Assembly: GCA_024362935.1 (NCBI GenBank)
Contig: JANCRA010000180.1
Location: 118,555-182,554, forward strand
Direction: 5' to 3'
DNA from: Setophaga petechia
Taxonomy: Eukaryota > Chordata > Aves > Passeriformes > Parulidae
DNA: 64,000 bases
The position numbers were made by a program, and so were the translations under genes. Shown here piece after piece: positions 1 through 11,484 of the stretch (the first letter of the stretch is position 1; every line of letters starts with the position of its first letter). Below the pieces are notes generated by a model. The model worked only from the letters and a program-made list of their open reading frames with translations. It was not told where the DNA came from and did not search any database.

Positions 1-168
1 TATAAGTTTAATAATTAACATGAAAGTTATATAATGATAGAATATAAAAACGTGTTCATCCTGAGCCCATGTCAGAGTCAGATTTGGGTTTGTACCCCTG
101 ACACCCAGAGCTCTTCAATAAAAGCCCCTGCACATAATAATTCTCATGATTATGTGTTTCTGAACACT
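1..168 (+). mobile_element. 3' part of an ERV LTR, cut by the window edge
   Basis: A TATA-like stretch (about 45-50) is followed about 70 bp later by AATAAAAG (117-124) and a short trailing segment ending near ...CTAACA at 168. This order (TATA, poly(A) signal, short U5) is typical of a retroviral LTR. The 5' end is outside the window, so no target-site duplication can be checked. It is not the same family as the LTRs at 1591 or 1922. It could be chance AT-rich sequence. Confidence 0.4.
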
Positions 169-1079
169 AACAATCTCATTCCCAGAGTTCCTTATGCTTG
201 GGATCAAGGGGATAAAATATTGGGATATCTCAGTCAAAGTCAGCTGAGATCCTGCTCCCCCATTTTCTGCTTAATCCATCCTTGAATCTGTTTTTTGTGA
301 TTTTTTTTCAGTGGGATTTGGTTCACAGATGCTTCAGGAATTCGGGCATTGAACCCAGCTTTGGGAAGGGGGGATCAGGAGCAGAGCAAACCCCATGGGA
401 TGGGCTCCTACGAGGTTTGAAATTCTGGATCATTAAAAACCCAGCTTGGTTTGGTTAATGAGAGCTCTGAACTGCTCCCATCTCTTTATTCCTGCTGGTT
501 TTAATCCAGAGGTGGTGTGGTGCTCTCCAGAAGCCGATTTATTTTGGAATTATTGGAATTATTTAACACCAAGCAAGCCTGGGGAACCAAACTTGATTTC
601 CAGGGATCCAGGGAAGGTTTCAGCTCCCAGCTCCAATTCCTCAAATTAATGAAGCCACGAGGAACCCCTGGAAGAGTCATTAAGGAATTCATCCCTGCCA
701 AGAACAGGAAAGGATCACAGGAGAGAATCATGGAATCGTTAAGTTTGGAAAACACCTCGAGGATCATCAGGCTGGATGGATGGGGGCTGCTGAGCTCACA
801 GGGAATTTTCCAATGGATTAACAGAAAACCACTGGAAAAAAAAGACAGGAATAAAAATTTCTCTCTTCCCGAGAAGGTTCTAACCAGGATAATCAGGATT
901 TTTGTCACAGAAAGGAAGATTTGGGCTGGGATTGGGAAAATGTTTTTAGTGTGGAGGGTCAGGGAGGGGTGGAAGAGATGTTGGAGGTCAGAGCATGGGG
1001 TGGGGGGATCTGGCAGAAAGGAGGGACCTCTGATCCTTTCTGGAATGGCAAGAGAGGATTTGGATCAGGGAATCAGGGA
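169..1079. other. Unique non-coding sequence with a weak CR1-like scrap
   Basis: No exon-like frame or RNA gene is seen. A short segment near 728-775 resembles the reverse complement of a CR1 3' terminus (ATCATGGAATCGTTAAG followed by TTTGGAAAACACCTC), but it is too short to call firmly. The overlapping open frames at 501-1104 on both strands share this sequence and have no recognisable domain. Confidence 0.5.
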
Positions 1080-1330
1080 ATCCAGGAATGGTTTGGATTG
1101 GTAGGGATCTTCAAAACCATTTTATTCCAAGCCCTGGACACCTTCCACCATTCCAAGCTCCAGCCAACCTGGCCTTGGACACTTCCAGGGATCCAGGGGC
1201 AGCCACTGGGAAATCATTCCAGCCCCTCCCCACCCTCTCAGCCAAAAATTCCTTCCAAATATCCCATCTAAATCTTCCCTATTTTGTTTAAAACCACTCC
1301 CCCTCGTTCTATCTGAACTCTTCCTTCCCA
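1080..1330 (-). mobile_element. CR1 LINE 3' fragment, older copy
   Basis: Reading the reverse strand gives a CR1 3'-UTR order: a 'ccaggttggctgg' block, a degraded centre, then 'ccaatccaaaccattcc' near 1085. The centre is diverged from the younger copies elsewhere in the window and lacks the 'ggtgtccctgcc' block, so this is an older or different subfamily. The outer (5') boundary is uncertain. Confidence 0.6.
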
Positions 1331-1584
1331 TTTTGTGATGCAGGACAAATCCCCACAGTCAGGGGACACCGGGTTCTTCTCTCCTGATTCTTTTGGAGAT
1401 TTCCCTTAAATCTTGAGCTTGGAAATGTGATTTGGGATTGCTGAGAGTTTTGGAAGCCCAGTGTCTGCCTGAGCTGAAAACCAAACACTCTCCCTTCGAT
1501 CAAAATAATTTCATTATTCCCATTTCTGACTCCAAAGCCTCCACCACGTTTCCACAAGGAGCTGAAAAGCTGGAAACTCTACAA
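1331..1584. other. Unique non-coding sequence
   Basis: Short unique stretch directly upstream of the nested LTR pair. Its last six bases (GACCCC, 1585-1590) are the left target-site duplication of that LTR. Nothing else is recognised. Confidence 0.5.
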
Positions 1585-1590
1585 GACCCC

Positions 1591-2411
1591 TGTCGCAGAC
1601 ACCCTTTTGTGAAAAATCCTTTCTTGGGATTTTCCCTGCTGGAGCTGAGAGGTTTCAGCAGCAAATGTGAACAATGATTATCTGCTGCTGTGGAATGCAA
1701 CAGGTCCACCCGTGGTTGGTCCCTGTGGATGTTTGGATCTACTGACCACTCATGGTGGAGCTGCTGTCCTCTCTGCCAGACACAAACCTGTGTTATTCAT
1801 TCTTTCTATCTTTTTCTTAGCTTAGCCAGCTTCTGAAGAAGCTCCTTTTCCTTTTCTATCTCTATGTAGTATAGTTATAATGTTATATATGTATCATAAT
1901 ATAATAAATCAAGCCTTCTGATGTTGGAAAAGAAATGAAATTTAGCAAAATATTTAATTATGAGTTGTGTGAATTGTTTTTTTTTGTGGAAGCTGTGTGT
2001 TGAGTTTTGTGTGTACCTTAGCAGGTAGTCTTAGGAACTTAATAAAATAATTAAATCAGTGCAGGAAAGCAAAGAGGACTAACCAGTTTTTAGGCAGCAC
2101 AATGTGATAGGTAGAAGATGGATGATTTTGTTTTGAGCTCAGGAATGTATTGAAAGGGGGTTTGTCGGTTATTCAAGCTGAACTGTTTCTTGGATATTTT
2201 GTTATGGATTATGTGTATAAAGAAGAGCACCTGTACCCGAGATTTTGGGGCTCTGGCTTGGGACGTGAGTCCACGGACCCCCGGGCCCTCAATAAAGCAC
2301 CGCACAAAACTTTGCCGAGTTTTGTGTCATTTATCTATCGGGCAACACTGATCATGGAATCAAGGTCCTGTCTCTTCCATCCTCTAAAAAACCCCTGTGA
2401 GCACCGTCACA
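1591..2411 (+). mobile_element. Solo LTR (family A), split by a nested LTR
   Basis: This is a 391-bp LTR if the insertion at 1922-2347 is removed. It begins TGTCGCAGACACC and ends CACCGTCACA, and carries AATAAA near 1902. A perfect 6-bp target-site duplication, GACCCC, lies at 1585-1590 and 2412-2417, so both true ends are present. A 6-bp duplication is typical of class II (ERVK-like) integrases. It is closest in sequence and length to the copy at 13527-13919. No internal retroviral genes remain, so it is a solo LTR. Confidence 0.9.
1922..2347 (+). mobile_element. Solo LTR (family B) nested inside the family A LTR
   Basis: A 426-bp insertion with TGTTG/CAACA termini interrupts the older LTR. 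The host sequence resumes on the right after a CTGA repeat (1918-1921 and 2348-2351). It contains a TATAAA at 2216-2221 and AATAAA at 2291-2296 followed by a short U5, so it lies on the plus strand. The 4-bp target duplication fits class I (gammaretrovirus-like) elements. No other copy of this LTR is seen in the window. Confidence 0.88.
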
Positions 2412-2417
2412 GACCCC

Positions 2418-3035
2418 TTTTAAATCCCACAGGAATTCCCAGCCCTTGGGACTCCCATTCCAAATCCTTTTTCTTTGACAAGGAGCTGGTAAAATCCTGA
2501 TTGTTGCTTCCAAGTCCTCCCACTGGGCATTCCCTGTACTCTGAGCTGGAATCCACACCAGGAATTCCCATCCCAGGGATTTGGGGAGGGGTTGGGAAAA
2601 TGTTACTCTGCTCATCCATTGGCATCACCCAGCTCATCCTGATGTTTATTTCACATCCTCGTGTTTCTTTAATTCCTGCAAACTTTGCCTTCTTTTGTCT
2701 CATCCCTGCATCCCCAGGGATTCATTCCCAAACTTCCCAAACTTCCTGGGACATCCTGGTGGGATTTATCACTCAGGAGCTGGGATGAGCCTGGTAAAAC
2801 CTGGATTTCAGGTTTTCAGAAGGAATTTCTGCTCACCTTGGCTCATCTCAGCTCACAGGAATGAGGGAGATGCCCCAGAGGAAATTTAGATGAAGAAACT
2901 CCTCCAAAAATTCCTGGTTTTCCCTGGAAATTCTGAAGGAATTCTGAATAATTAGCTGAGGATATCAACATTCCATTTCTGAGAAGGGAATCCCATCTTA
3001 AGCATCTCTCTTAGGAAGATGCCTCTGCTGTGAGG
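2418..3035. other. Unique non-coding sequence
   Basis: Contains several overlapping open frames of 90-116 codons on both strands with no family resemblance. Composition is ordinary for the window. No repeat, exon or RNA gene is recognised. Confidence 0.5.
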
Positions 3036-3039
3036 TCAC

Positions 3040-3345
3040 TGATTCTTTAAATTATTTTAAAATTATTTAAAATTATTTAAAACATGCTGTTATTATTTAT
3101 AAATATTATACTATTATATAATATATATATTACATATAATATTATATTATTATATTATTTATAAATTTTATAATTTAAAATGGTTTAATATAATTATTAT
3201 TTTATTTTTATCTTTAATAATTTGTTATTTTGTTATTATTATCTATATTATTATTTTCTTATAATTTGTTATTTTTATTATTATTTTTTCTTTTATTATT
3301 TTAAAATTATTTAAAATTATTTAAAATTATTTAAAAATTACCTTT
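3040..3345. repeat. AT-rich low-complexity tract
   Basis: About 300 bp of almost pure A/T, built of degenerate 'aaaattattt' and 'ttattatta' motifs. 'attatttaaa' repeats mark both edges. This is simple-sequence DNA with no coding potential. Confidence 0.85.
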
Positions 3346-4180
3346 AATGCTGATTGTGCAGCAGAACTTCCCAGATAGAATGGATCTCTCAATGTGGTTT
3401 TTTTGCCTGGTTTTATCTATTTTATGTTGCTCCCAAAATCTTGACTTTAATGCTGTGTACAACCCACATTTGCATATATTTATTTTATTTATTAATCACC
3501 TCACAAAAATCCACAATTAAATCCTACAGACGGCAATATGGAAATGGTTTATTTGATTTTGTGTGTAATAAAAAATTCATAATAATATAATTACTTGAAT
3601 TTGAAAAGCACTACAGATGTCATTGTACGTTCTTAGTTTCAGCTTTAACAAGGCAGGCTTTAAATTAAACTCCAGCTCCACACTGAGATTATTTCAATTA
3701 AAGAAACCTCTTGTGATCAAATATTCTTTGCTTTAAAGTCGTGCTGCATAAATATTTCATCCTGTATTTAATAACAACTTTTTCAGAGTGGAGAAACAAA
3801 CACAGAGCTCTGAAATCTGTGGATTTAAACAGCTGCTGACAGAATTTTGAGGAATATTTGAGTTGGGAATTAATTCAGCTTGGGGCAAAATGCAGAAATA
3901 ATGTTGGGAGGGAGGGAGCTGGACGGAAACAAGAAGTGGAAAATGTTATTTTTGAGCCCTCAATTCATAATTTGCTGTCACAAAACTCGCCTGGGGACCT
4001 CACTGAACCAACAATTAAAGTGGGATTTAAAACAAAACCCACTCCAGCCACTCCAATGGAAAATAAACATTAATTGTTGCAGGGTTTTTTTATTTCTATC
4101 CCAAATAAAAACCCTTTTGGGAGGAACAGGGAGGATTAATTGGGAATTTAGTGCAGAATGTTGGGACAAAGGGACAGCTG
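3346..4180. other. AT-rich unique sequence
   Basis: AT-rich, non-repetitive DNA. No splice-bounded open frame with recognisable protein similarity is seen. It could hold conserved non-coding elements, which cannot be judged without alignment. Confidence 0.45.
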
Positions 4181-4185
4181 GACAA

Positions 4186-4262
4186 AGGGACAGTGGCTGC
4201 TCCAAGCCCAATGTCCAGCCTGGCCCTGGACACCCCTGGGATCCAGGGGCAGCCACAGCGCT
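4186..4262 (-). mobile_element. Short CR1 fragment
   Basis: About 75 bp match the CR1 3'-UTR core on the reverse strand: 'cagcgctgtggctgcccctgg' and 'caggctggacattggg'. Both ends are truncated. It lies 100 bp before the 14-bp minisatellite. Confidence 0.7.
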
Positions 4263-4363
4263 GGGAATTCCATGTGGGAATATTCCCATGAGCTTAATTC
4301 CAAATAATTGCCCCTCTTCATTCCTCATGTGCTTCCTCACCACAATTTCCAGACTCTAATGTG

Positions 4364-6855
4364 TCACATTTAGGATTTATCACCTGTAAATTCCCCTTAT
4401 GAAATAATAAATCTCAATTTTTCAAGCAGATTCATGAAAGGTGGAGCTCCTGCTCATCCAGCACCTTCCATTCCTTCATTCCCATTCCTTCATTCCCATT
4501 CCTTTATTTCCATTCCTTTATTCCCATTCCTTTATTTCCATTCCTTTATTTCCATTCCTTTATTTCCATTTCTTTATTTCCATTCCTTCATCCCCATTCC
4601 TTCATTCCCATTCCTTTATTTCCATTCCTTCATTCCCATTTCTTTATTTCCATTTCTTTATTTCCATTCCTTCATTTCCATTTCTTTATTTCCATTCCTT
4701 TATTTCCATTCCTTTATTCCCATTCCTTTATTTCCTCCACAGTTTTCCTGTTGTTCAAATTCCCCATATGAAATAATAAATCTCAATTTTTCAAGCAGAT
4801 TCATGAAAGGTGGAGCTCCTGCTCATCCAGCACCTTCCATTCCTTTATTTCCATTTCTTTATTTCCATTCCTTTATTTCCATTCCTTTATTTCCATTCCT
4901 TTATTCCCATTCCTTTATTTCCATTCCTTTATTTCCATTCCTTTATTTCCATTTCTTTATTCCCATTCCTTTATTCCCATTCCTTTATTTCCATTCCTTT
5001 ATTCCCATTCCTTTATTTCCATTCCTTTATTTCCATTTCTTTATTCCCATTCCTTTATTCCCATTCCTTTATTTCCATTCCTTTATTCCCATTCCTTTAT
5101 TCCCATTCCTTTATTTCCATTCCTTTATTTCCTCCACAGTTTTCCTGTTGTTCAAATCCCCCATATGAAATAATAAATCTCAATTTTTCAAGCAGATTCA
5201 TGAAAGGTGGAGCTCCTGCTCATCCAGCACCTTCCATTCCTTTATTTCCATTCCTTTATTCCCATTCCTTTATTTCCATTTCTTTATTTCCATTTCTTTA
5301 TTTCCATTTCTTTATTTCCATTCCTTCATTTCCATTTCTTTATTTCCATTCCTTCATTTCCATTCCTTTATTCCCATTCCTTTATTTCCTCCACAGTTTT
5401 CCTGTTGTTCAAATCCCCCATATGAAATAATAAATCTCAATTTTTCAAGCAGATTTATGAAAGTTGGAGTTCCTGCTCATCCAGCACCTTCCATTCCTTT
5501 ATTTCCATTTCTTTATTTCCATTTCTTTATTTCCATTCCTTTATTTCCATTCCTTCATTCCCATTCCTTCATTCCCATTCCTTCATTTCCATTTCTTTAT
5601 TCCCATTCCTTTATTTCCATTCCTTCATCCCCATTCCTTTATTTCCATTCCTTTATTTCCATTTCTTTATTTCCATTCCTTTATTCCCATTCCTTTATTT
5701 CCTCCACAGTTTTCCTGTTGTTCAAATTCCCCATATGAAATAATAAATCTCAATTTTTCAAGCAGATTTATGAAAGGTGGAACTCCTGCTCATCCAGCAT
5801 CTGCCATTCCTTTATTTCCATTTCTTTATTTCCATTTCTTTATTTCCATTCCTTTATTTCCATTTCTTTATTTCCATTTCTTTATTTCCATTCCTTTATT
5901 TCCATTCCTTTATTCCCATTCCTTTATTTCCATTCCTTTATTTCCTCCACAGTTTTCCTGTTGTTCAAATTCCCCATATGAAATAATAAATCTCAATTTT
6001 TCAAGCAGATTTATGAAAGGTGGAGCTCCTGCTCATCCAGCACCTTCCATTCCTTTATTTCCATTTCTTTATTTCCATTTCTTTATTTCCATTCCTTTAT
6101 TTCCATTCCTTTATTTCCATTTCTTTATTTCCATTCCTTTATTCCCATTCCTTTATTTCCATTCCTTTATTTCCATTCCTTTATTTCCATTCCTTCATTC
6201 CCATTTCTTTATTTCCATTCCTTCATTCCCATTCCTTTATTCCCATTCCTTTATTTCCATTCCTTTATTTCCATTTCTTTATTTCCATTCCTTTATTCCC
6301 ATTCCTTTATTTCCATTCCTTTATTTCCATTTCTTTATTTCCATTCCTTCATTCCCATTCCTTCATTCCCATTCCTTCATTCCAATTCCTTTATTCCCAT
6401 TCCTTTATTCCCATTCCTTTATTTCCATTCCTTTATTTCCATTCCTTTATTTCCATTTCTTTATTTCCATTCCTTCATTCCCATTCCTTTATTTCCATTC
6501 CTTTATTTCCATTCCTTCATTCCCATTCCTTTATTTCCATTCCTTTATTTCCATTCCTTCATTCCCATTCCTTTATTTCCATTCCTTTATTTCCATTCCT
6601 TTATTTCCATTCCTTTATTCCCATTCCTTCATTTCCATTTCTTTATTTCCATTCCTTCATTCCCATTCCTTCATTCCCATTCCTTTATTCCCATTCCTTC
6701 ATTTCCATTCCTTTATTTCCTTTCCTTCATTCCCATTCCTTCATTCCCATTCCTTCATTTCCATTCCTTCATTCCCATTCCTTTATTTCCATTCCTTCAT
6801 TCCCATTCCTTTATTCCCATTCCTTTATTTCCTCCACAGTTTTCCTGTTGTTCCT
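4364..6855. repeat. Higher-order 14-bp minisatellite, six superunits
   Basis: The basic unit is 14 bp (CCATTCCTTTATTT and variants). Blocks of it are separated by a nearly identical spacer of roughly 100 bp that begins TCCTCCACAG and ends GCTCATCCAGCACC. Spacers start at 4733, 5130, 5387, 5700, 5943 and 6830; the first superunit begins with a partial spacer (expected start 4364, match visible from 4388). The spacings are 369, 397, 257, 313, 243 and 887 bp, and they differ from one another by exact multiples of 14. The plus strand is free of stop codons in some frames over long runs, giving an artefactual open frame of 492 codons (5464-6942). Confidence 0.95.
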
Positions 6856-6859
6856 TTTA

Positions 6860-9635
6860 TTCCCCACGTTGCTTTTTATTACAGGTCCCACATCCTGCTG
6901 TGGGGAGAGCAACATTTATTCATAATTCATAACTTTTCATAGTTTTAAAAAAAATCAGGCTATAAAATCAATTTTAATGAGCATTTAATTAGAATTTTTT
7001 AGGGCACTCCTGAGGTGAAAAAGTTGGGAATGGGAATTGGCAGATGGGAAATGACACAGAGACATTTGCTCCAAATATTTTATGGATAAACCAGCAGCTT
7101 TCCCAAATATTTTGTGATGGGATTCTATAAAGTGGATGATCAAGTAGGGATGGGTTTAGCACCAGAAATAAAAAAGGGAATCTGAGGTGGAACAGCTTGA
7201 GGAGTAAAATTCCTGCTGCTCCATGGATGGAAAAACTCACTGGAAGCAGGAAAATATAAAATGAGAGTTGTGAGACAGAATTTTCAGGAAAAGCCATTTT
7301 TAGTCTTGGTTTAGTCTGGGACTTCCTGAAACATCTTGTTCCTGCTTTTTTCTCATCACATTTTGAGGAATGGGGTTTTTTTTTGGGAATTCATTAAGCA
7401 GAAGATTCCATGTGGGATTTCACTTGGATCCATCACTGTCTGACACCCTCCTGGTTTTTGACTAAATGAGGCCATTTTGGGTTTAGAAATATTTGAAAAT
7501 GCTTTGGATTTAGTTCATTTTGCCACAATTTGGAATTCTACCAAGGAACATCAGAATTAAAGACCAGATCTTCTAATAAATGATGGATAATGAAAGGAAA
7601 AGGGTTTTTTATCACTTTAATCAAGAAAAAAATTATTTGGTGCCTCTCTGTGACAATCCCAAATCTCAATTCCTGTTGGAACTGAATGCCAGAGACTTGG
7701 CTCAGTGGAAATTATGGAAAGAAAATGGTTTTAATGTTGAAAATCCCAGGTTTTAAAAAGTCAGTCTGGTCCTCCAAAAGTCTGATCCCTCAGGTGGTTC
7801 ATGTGGATCTCCACTGGGATATTCCCCAGGACAGCCAGGAATGGGAACAACTTGGGACTCCAATTTGTAGCATTTTAAAAAATTTATTGATGATTTTGGA
7901 CAGAAAAACTGATCTGGAGGACCTGACCCCAAAGAGAGGGGTGGGATGGGTTTGTTCCCATCATCATTTGGGAATAGAGATGGAAATCCATGGGCTGGGG
8001 GAGCTGATCCTGGTTTTTGGGTGGCCACTGACCAGTGGTGGCCACAGGCACACGAAAAGATGGAAATTTGTCTGTTTTCCTGTGAAATCCAGCTCTGGAT
8101 TCATGGAGCACCCATGGAGCACAGGACTGCTGAACTCATCCATTTTCCCGTGGTTTTAATGCCAAGTTTTCTCCTAAATCCACATTTTTAACAGCAGGAA
8201 TCAGAAGACACAGAGGGTTGGGTGTGATCCAAGCCCACAGACCTGGGATAAGCACTTTGGGAACTGCTCCATACCTAGAGCACAAAATCTGGGTTTAAAT
8301 TCTTCAGGAAGGGCTTAACCTGGGCTTAAACACTGCAGGAACCTCCTCAGGTGCTGGATTGATGGGTCAATCCATGGCCTCAGGAATTGTCCTGGCCTGA
8401 GACAATTCCAGTCTGGCTGTGACAATCAAACTCCTCAGTGTGTCCCACTGGCATGGAATTATTCCCAAAATGTCCTTTAGGATTAATTTTAATTACACAT
8501 TTCATAATTAATAGGCAGCAATTTGTTATTCTGAACTGCTATGGATGCAACCCCATTTTTATGTTCCCACAAAACCCATCCCAGTGAGAAGGAAAAAATT
8601 CCAGATTTCCAATGTTTTCCTCCCATAACATCCCAGCCTTAAAGCACGAGGAGAGCAAATTCCCTCAAAGTTTTCTGGAAGTTTTGAGTTGTTGTTTTGG
8701 CAGGAAAAATTCGTGCTCAACCCCCAGAGAAGAGATTATTCCATGAACCCTCCAACAGAGCAGGGAGGCCTAAAAAGTTCTTGGGAGAATAATTTGTTCT
8801 TTAATATAAAAAAAAAAAAAAAACAGAGAAAGTGTCCAGGCAACAAGAAAGGAATTAAAATAACTCACCCAACACCCAGTCACATGCAGAAAAAAAATCC
8901 CTAAAAATAAAAATCCTGGAAGCAGAGCTGTTGTATTGACAGGGAATCATTCCACAGTCCCTAATCCAGCATCTGTTATCTCCAAAAACCTGCTGCACTC
9001 AATTCCCTGGAAACTGGGGCTGGGAAAAAATACTGCTATTAATTGATTCCCCAAATTAACTGCTAATCCAAGAATCCTGATTATGATTCGGCTGGTAATC
9101 AATTCATTTGATAGAAAGCTCCTTAAATTTTCCAAATTGCAGTTCAGCTCTTCCCTCTCTCTCTTTTCCACTTGTTTCATTAATTAGCTGTTTTTCCCAG
9201 CAGTGAAAAGCAGGATTTTCCTTTCTTAATTGCCTCTTGACCCTTCCTGGCTGTGCCTTCAGAGGTTCCTCATCAGGAGCAAATGAAAATGCTCTCGATG
9301 AATTAAAAATATTGCTGGGCCCAGAGGAAATTTCTCACCCTGGTGGTGGAATTTCTATTTGCCCAGGAGTGAATAAAAACTCCAAGTTATCCTTTGGAGT
9401 TCTGTTCACCCAGGTTTGCTGAGGAAAATCTGGGATTTTCCTGGGATACTGGGCTGGACTTCAGCTCATACAGGTGAGGGAGCAACCTCCTGGGTGAACC
9501 ACATGCAGGATCCAGAATTGCTGGTCCAGCAGCAGCCAGGGGAATTCTGCAGCCCATGGGGGAGTTTTGCTGCCACTGGAGCAGCCCAGATCCCTGAGGA
9601 GCTGCAGGATCTTTGGGAAATGCTCCCAGCTCTGC
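6860..9635. other. Unique non-coding sequence
   Basis: Mostly unique sequence without recognisable genes. An oligo(A) run of about 16 lies at 8808-8823. The longest frames (7686-8159 plus, 157 codons; 7753-8028 minus) overlap each other and resemble no known family. Confidence 0.5.
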
Positions 9636-9639
9636 CCTG

Positions 9640-10018
9640 CTCAGGTGAGATCCCACCTGCGGAGCTCCATCAGCTCTGGGGTCCAACAGCAGGAGGATGT
9701 GGAGCCGCCCGAAAGATTCCAGAGGAATCCAAGGAGCTGCTCCAAGGGCTGGAGCTGCTCTGGAGCCAGGATGGGAGAGCTGGGAATGTTCCCCTGGAGA
9801 GGAGAAGGATCCAGGCAGAGCTGAGGGTACCTAAAGGGGCTCCAGGAGAGCTGGAGAGGGACTGGGGACAAGGGATGGAGGGACAGGAGCCAGGGAATGG
9901 CTGCCAGTGCCAGAGGGCAGGGATGGGTGGGAGATTGGGAATTGGGAATTCCTGGCTGGGCTGGAATTGCCAGAGCAGCTGTGGCTGCCCCTGGATCCCT
10001 GGCAGTGCCCAAGGCCAG
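9640..10018 (+). mobile_element. CR1 LINE 3' part, left half (interrupted by an LTR)
   Basis: Starts in the end of the reverse-transcriptase region ('tgagatcccacctgcggagc', a diverged form of a well-conserved CR1 segment) and runs through the 3' UTR to 'aaggccaggt'. The continuation lies at 10429-10538. The coding part is broken and very short, so the copy is dead. It is 5'-truncated, as usual for CR1. Confidence 0.88.
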
Positions 10019-10024
10019 GTTGCA

Positions 10025-10428
10025 TGTCACAGACACATTTTATGGAAAATCCTTTCATTAGGATTTTTTCTCCTGAGAAGCTGAGAGGCCTCAGGAACAA
10101 AATGCAAACATTGATTATCTGCTGCTGTGGAATGCAACAGGTGCATCTGGGATTGGTCTCATGTGGATGTTTCTAATTAATGGCCAATCACGGTCAGCTG
10201 TCTCGGACACTCTGGTCAGTCACAATATTTTATTTAATTATCATTCCATTTCTATTCTTTTCAAGCCTTCTGCTGAATCCTTTCTTCTATTCTTTTAGTA
10301 GAATTTTAATATATCCTTTTGTTTTAATATAATATATTCCATAAAATAATAAATCAGCCTTCTGAAAAAGAGATAGTCAACATTCCTATCTCTTCCCTGG
10401 TCCTGGGACCCCTGTGAACATCACCACA
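10025..10428 (+). mobile_element. Solo LTR (family A) inserted in a CR1
   Basis: A 404-bp LTR from TGTCACAGAC to ATCACCACA with AATAAA near 10347. It splits a CR1 exactly between 'aaggccaggt' and 'ggacactgggg'. The flanking hexamers are GTTGCA (10019-10024) and ATTGGA (10429-10434). They differ at two positions and fit a decayed 6-bp target duplication of GTTGGA. It is close to the copies at 15578 and 47019. Confidence 0.9.
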
Positions 10429-10538
10429 ATTGGACACTGGGGCACCCTGGGACAGTGGGAGGTGTCCCTGCCATGGCAGGGGTGGGATTGGGTGGGATTT
10501 AAGATCCTTCCAACCCAAATCATTCCAGATTCCATGAA
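10429..10538 (+). mobile_element. CR1 LINE 3' end, right half
   Basis: Continues the CR1 cut at 10018: 'ggtgtccctgccatggcagg', then 'ccttccaacccaaatcattcc' and a short 'gattcca' tail. Joined across the LTR it forms one CR1 3' end on the plus strand. Confidence 0.88.
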
Positions 10539-10539
10539 C

Positions 10540-11285
10540 AGGCACAACCATGGTTTAAAGCCCTGCTCCTCTCAGGCAAATTCCCACCCATCCCTTTTTT
10601 CACCTCCCTTGTTTTCACCTCGCAGCCAAATTCCAGAGGTGCTGCTGCAAAGTGCTCGCCCTGTGCAGCACTCAGGGAAATATTGGATTCCCAATTAATG
10701 CTGGGATTGAAAAGCCACTCATTGATTGAGCTTCGTTAGGGAGATAACGAGGAGATATTTCTCATTCAGAGGCCTCTAATGAAGAATGGCTTTCCCATTC
10801 ATCAAATTCCTGAATTCTAACAGAGCTGTGTTTACAGGAATCTCACACAAATCCTGGGTAATGATGCCACACTGGGATCTCCATGAGTTTCTCTGGGTCC
10901 TGGAGCAGCAGAACATCAGAAACAAAACATTCCAAGGCCAAAAATCCTCCTGGTCCTTCCCAGATGTCCCATATGGAGCAGTGGGATGGGATTGGAACAG
11001 CTCTGCTGCCATTGTGCTGGTTCTGCTCTAAATTTGGCTCTGGGAAAAGCTAAAATTAGGCTTTCCTGTAATATTCCAGCTTGGAGAAAGGAAGGAGCCT
11101 GTCTGCCAAGCTGCTGCTTCAGTCAATGATGGGGAAAGGTAAATTCAAAGTAGAGGAAAAATTAGCAATTATTAACAAAAGGTTTGGGAATTATTTACAA
11201 ACTCCCAAGGCTGTGAGGTTCACACGTGTCCATGGCCACCATCCCTCTGGATAAAAGGATCACAGGGTGAGAGGTGTCCTGATCA
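10540..11285. other. Unique non-coding sequence
   Basis: No repeat or gene recognised. Overlapping plus- and minus-strand frames at 10776-11031 are of similar length and have no domain. Confidence 0.5.
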
Positions 11286-11289
11286 GAGA

Positions 11290-11484
11290 ATTCCAGAATG
11301 GTTTGGGTTGGAAAGGGACCTTAAATCCCATCCCACTCATACCCAACACCTCCCACTGTCCCAGGGTGCCCCAATGCCCAGCCTGGCCTTGGGCACTGCC
11401 AGGGATCCAGGGGCAGCCACAGCTGCTCTGGCAATTCCAGCCCAGCCAGGAATTCCCAATTCCCAATCTCCCCATCCAAAGGAC
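11290..11484 (-). mobile_element. CR1 LINE 3' fragment
   Basis: The reverse strand reads the young CR1 3'-UTR type seen at 44205: 'ggaattcctggctgggctgg', the 'ggcagtgcccaaggccagg' block, then 'ttccaacccaaaccattc'. The 'ccatggcaggggtggcac' segment is replaced or deleted near 11335. It is 5'-truncated at about 11484. Confidence 0.85.

Noticed and set aside
5464..6942. 492-codon open frame rich in Phe, Pro and Ser, with similar frames of 200-300 codons beside it
   Set aside because: It lies fully in the 14-bp minisatellite and is open in more than one frame, as expected for a stop-free repeat unit.
9416..10084. 222-codon plus-strand frame, perhaps CR1 reverse transcriptase
   Set aside because: Only the last few codons of the CR1 coding region are present; most of the frame is 3' UTR and then LTR.
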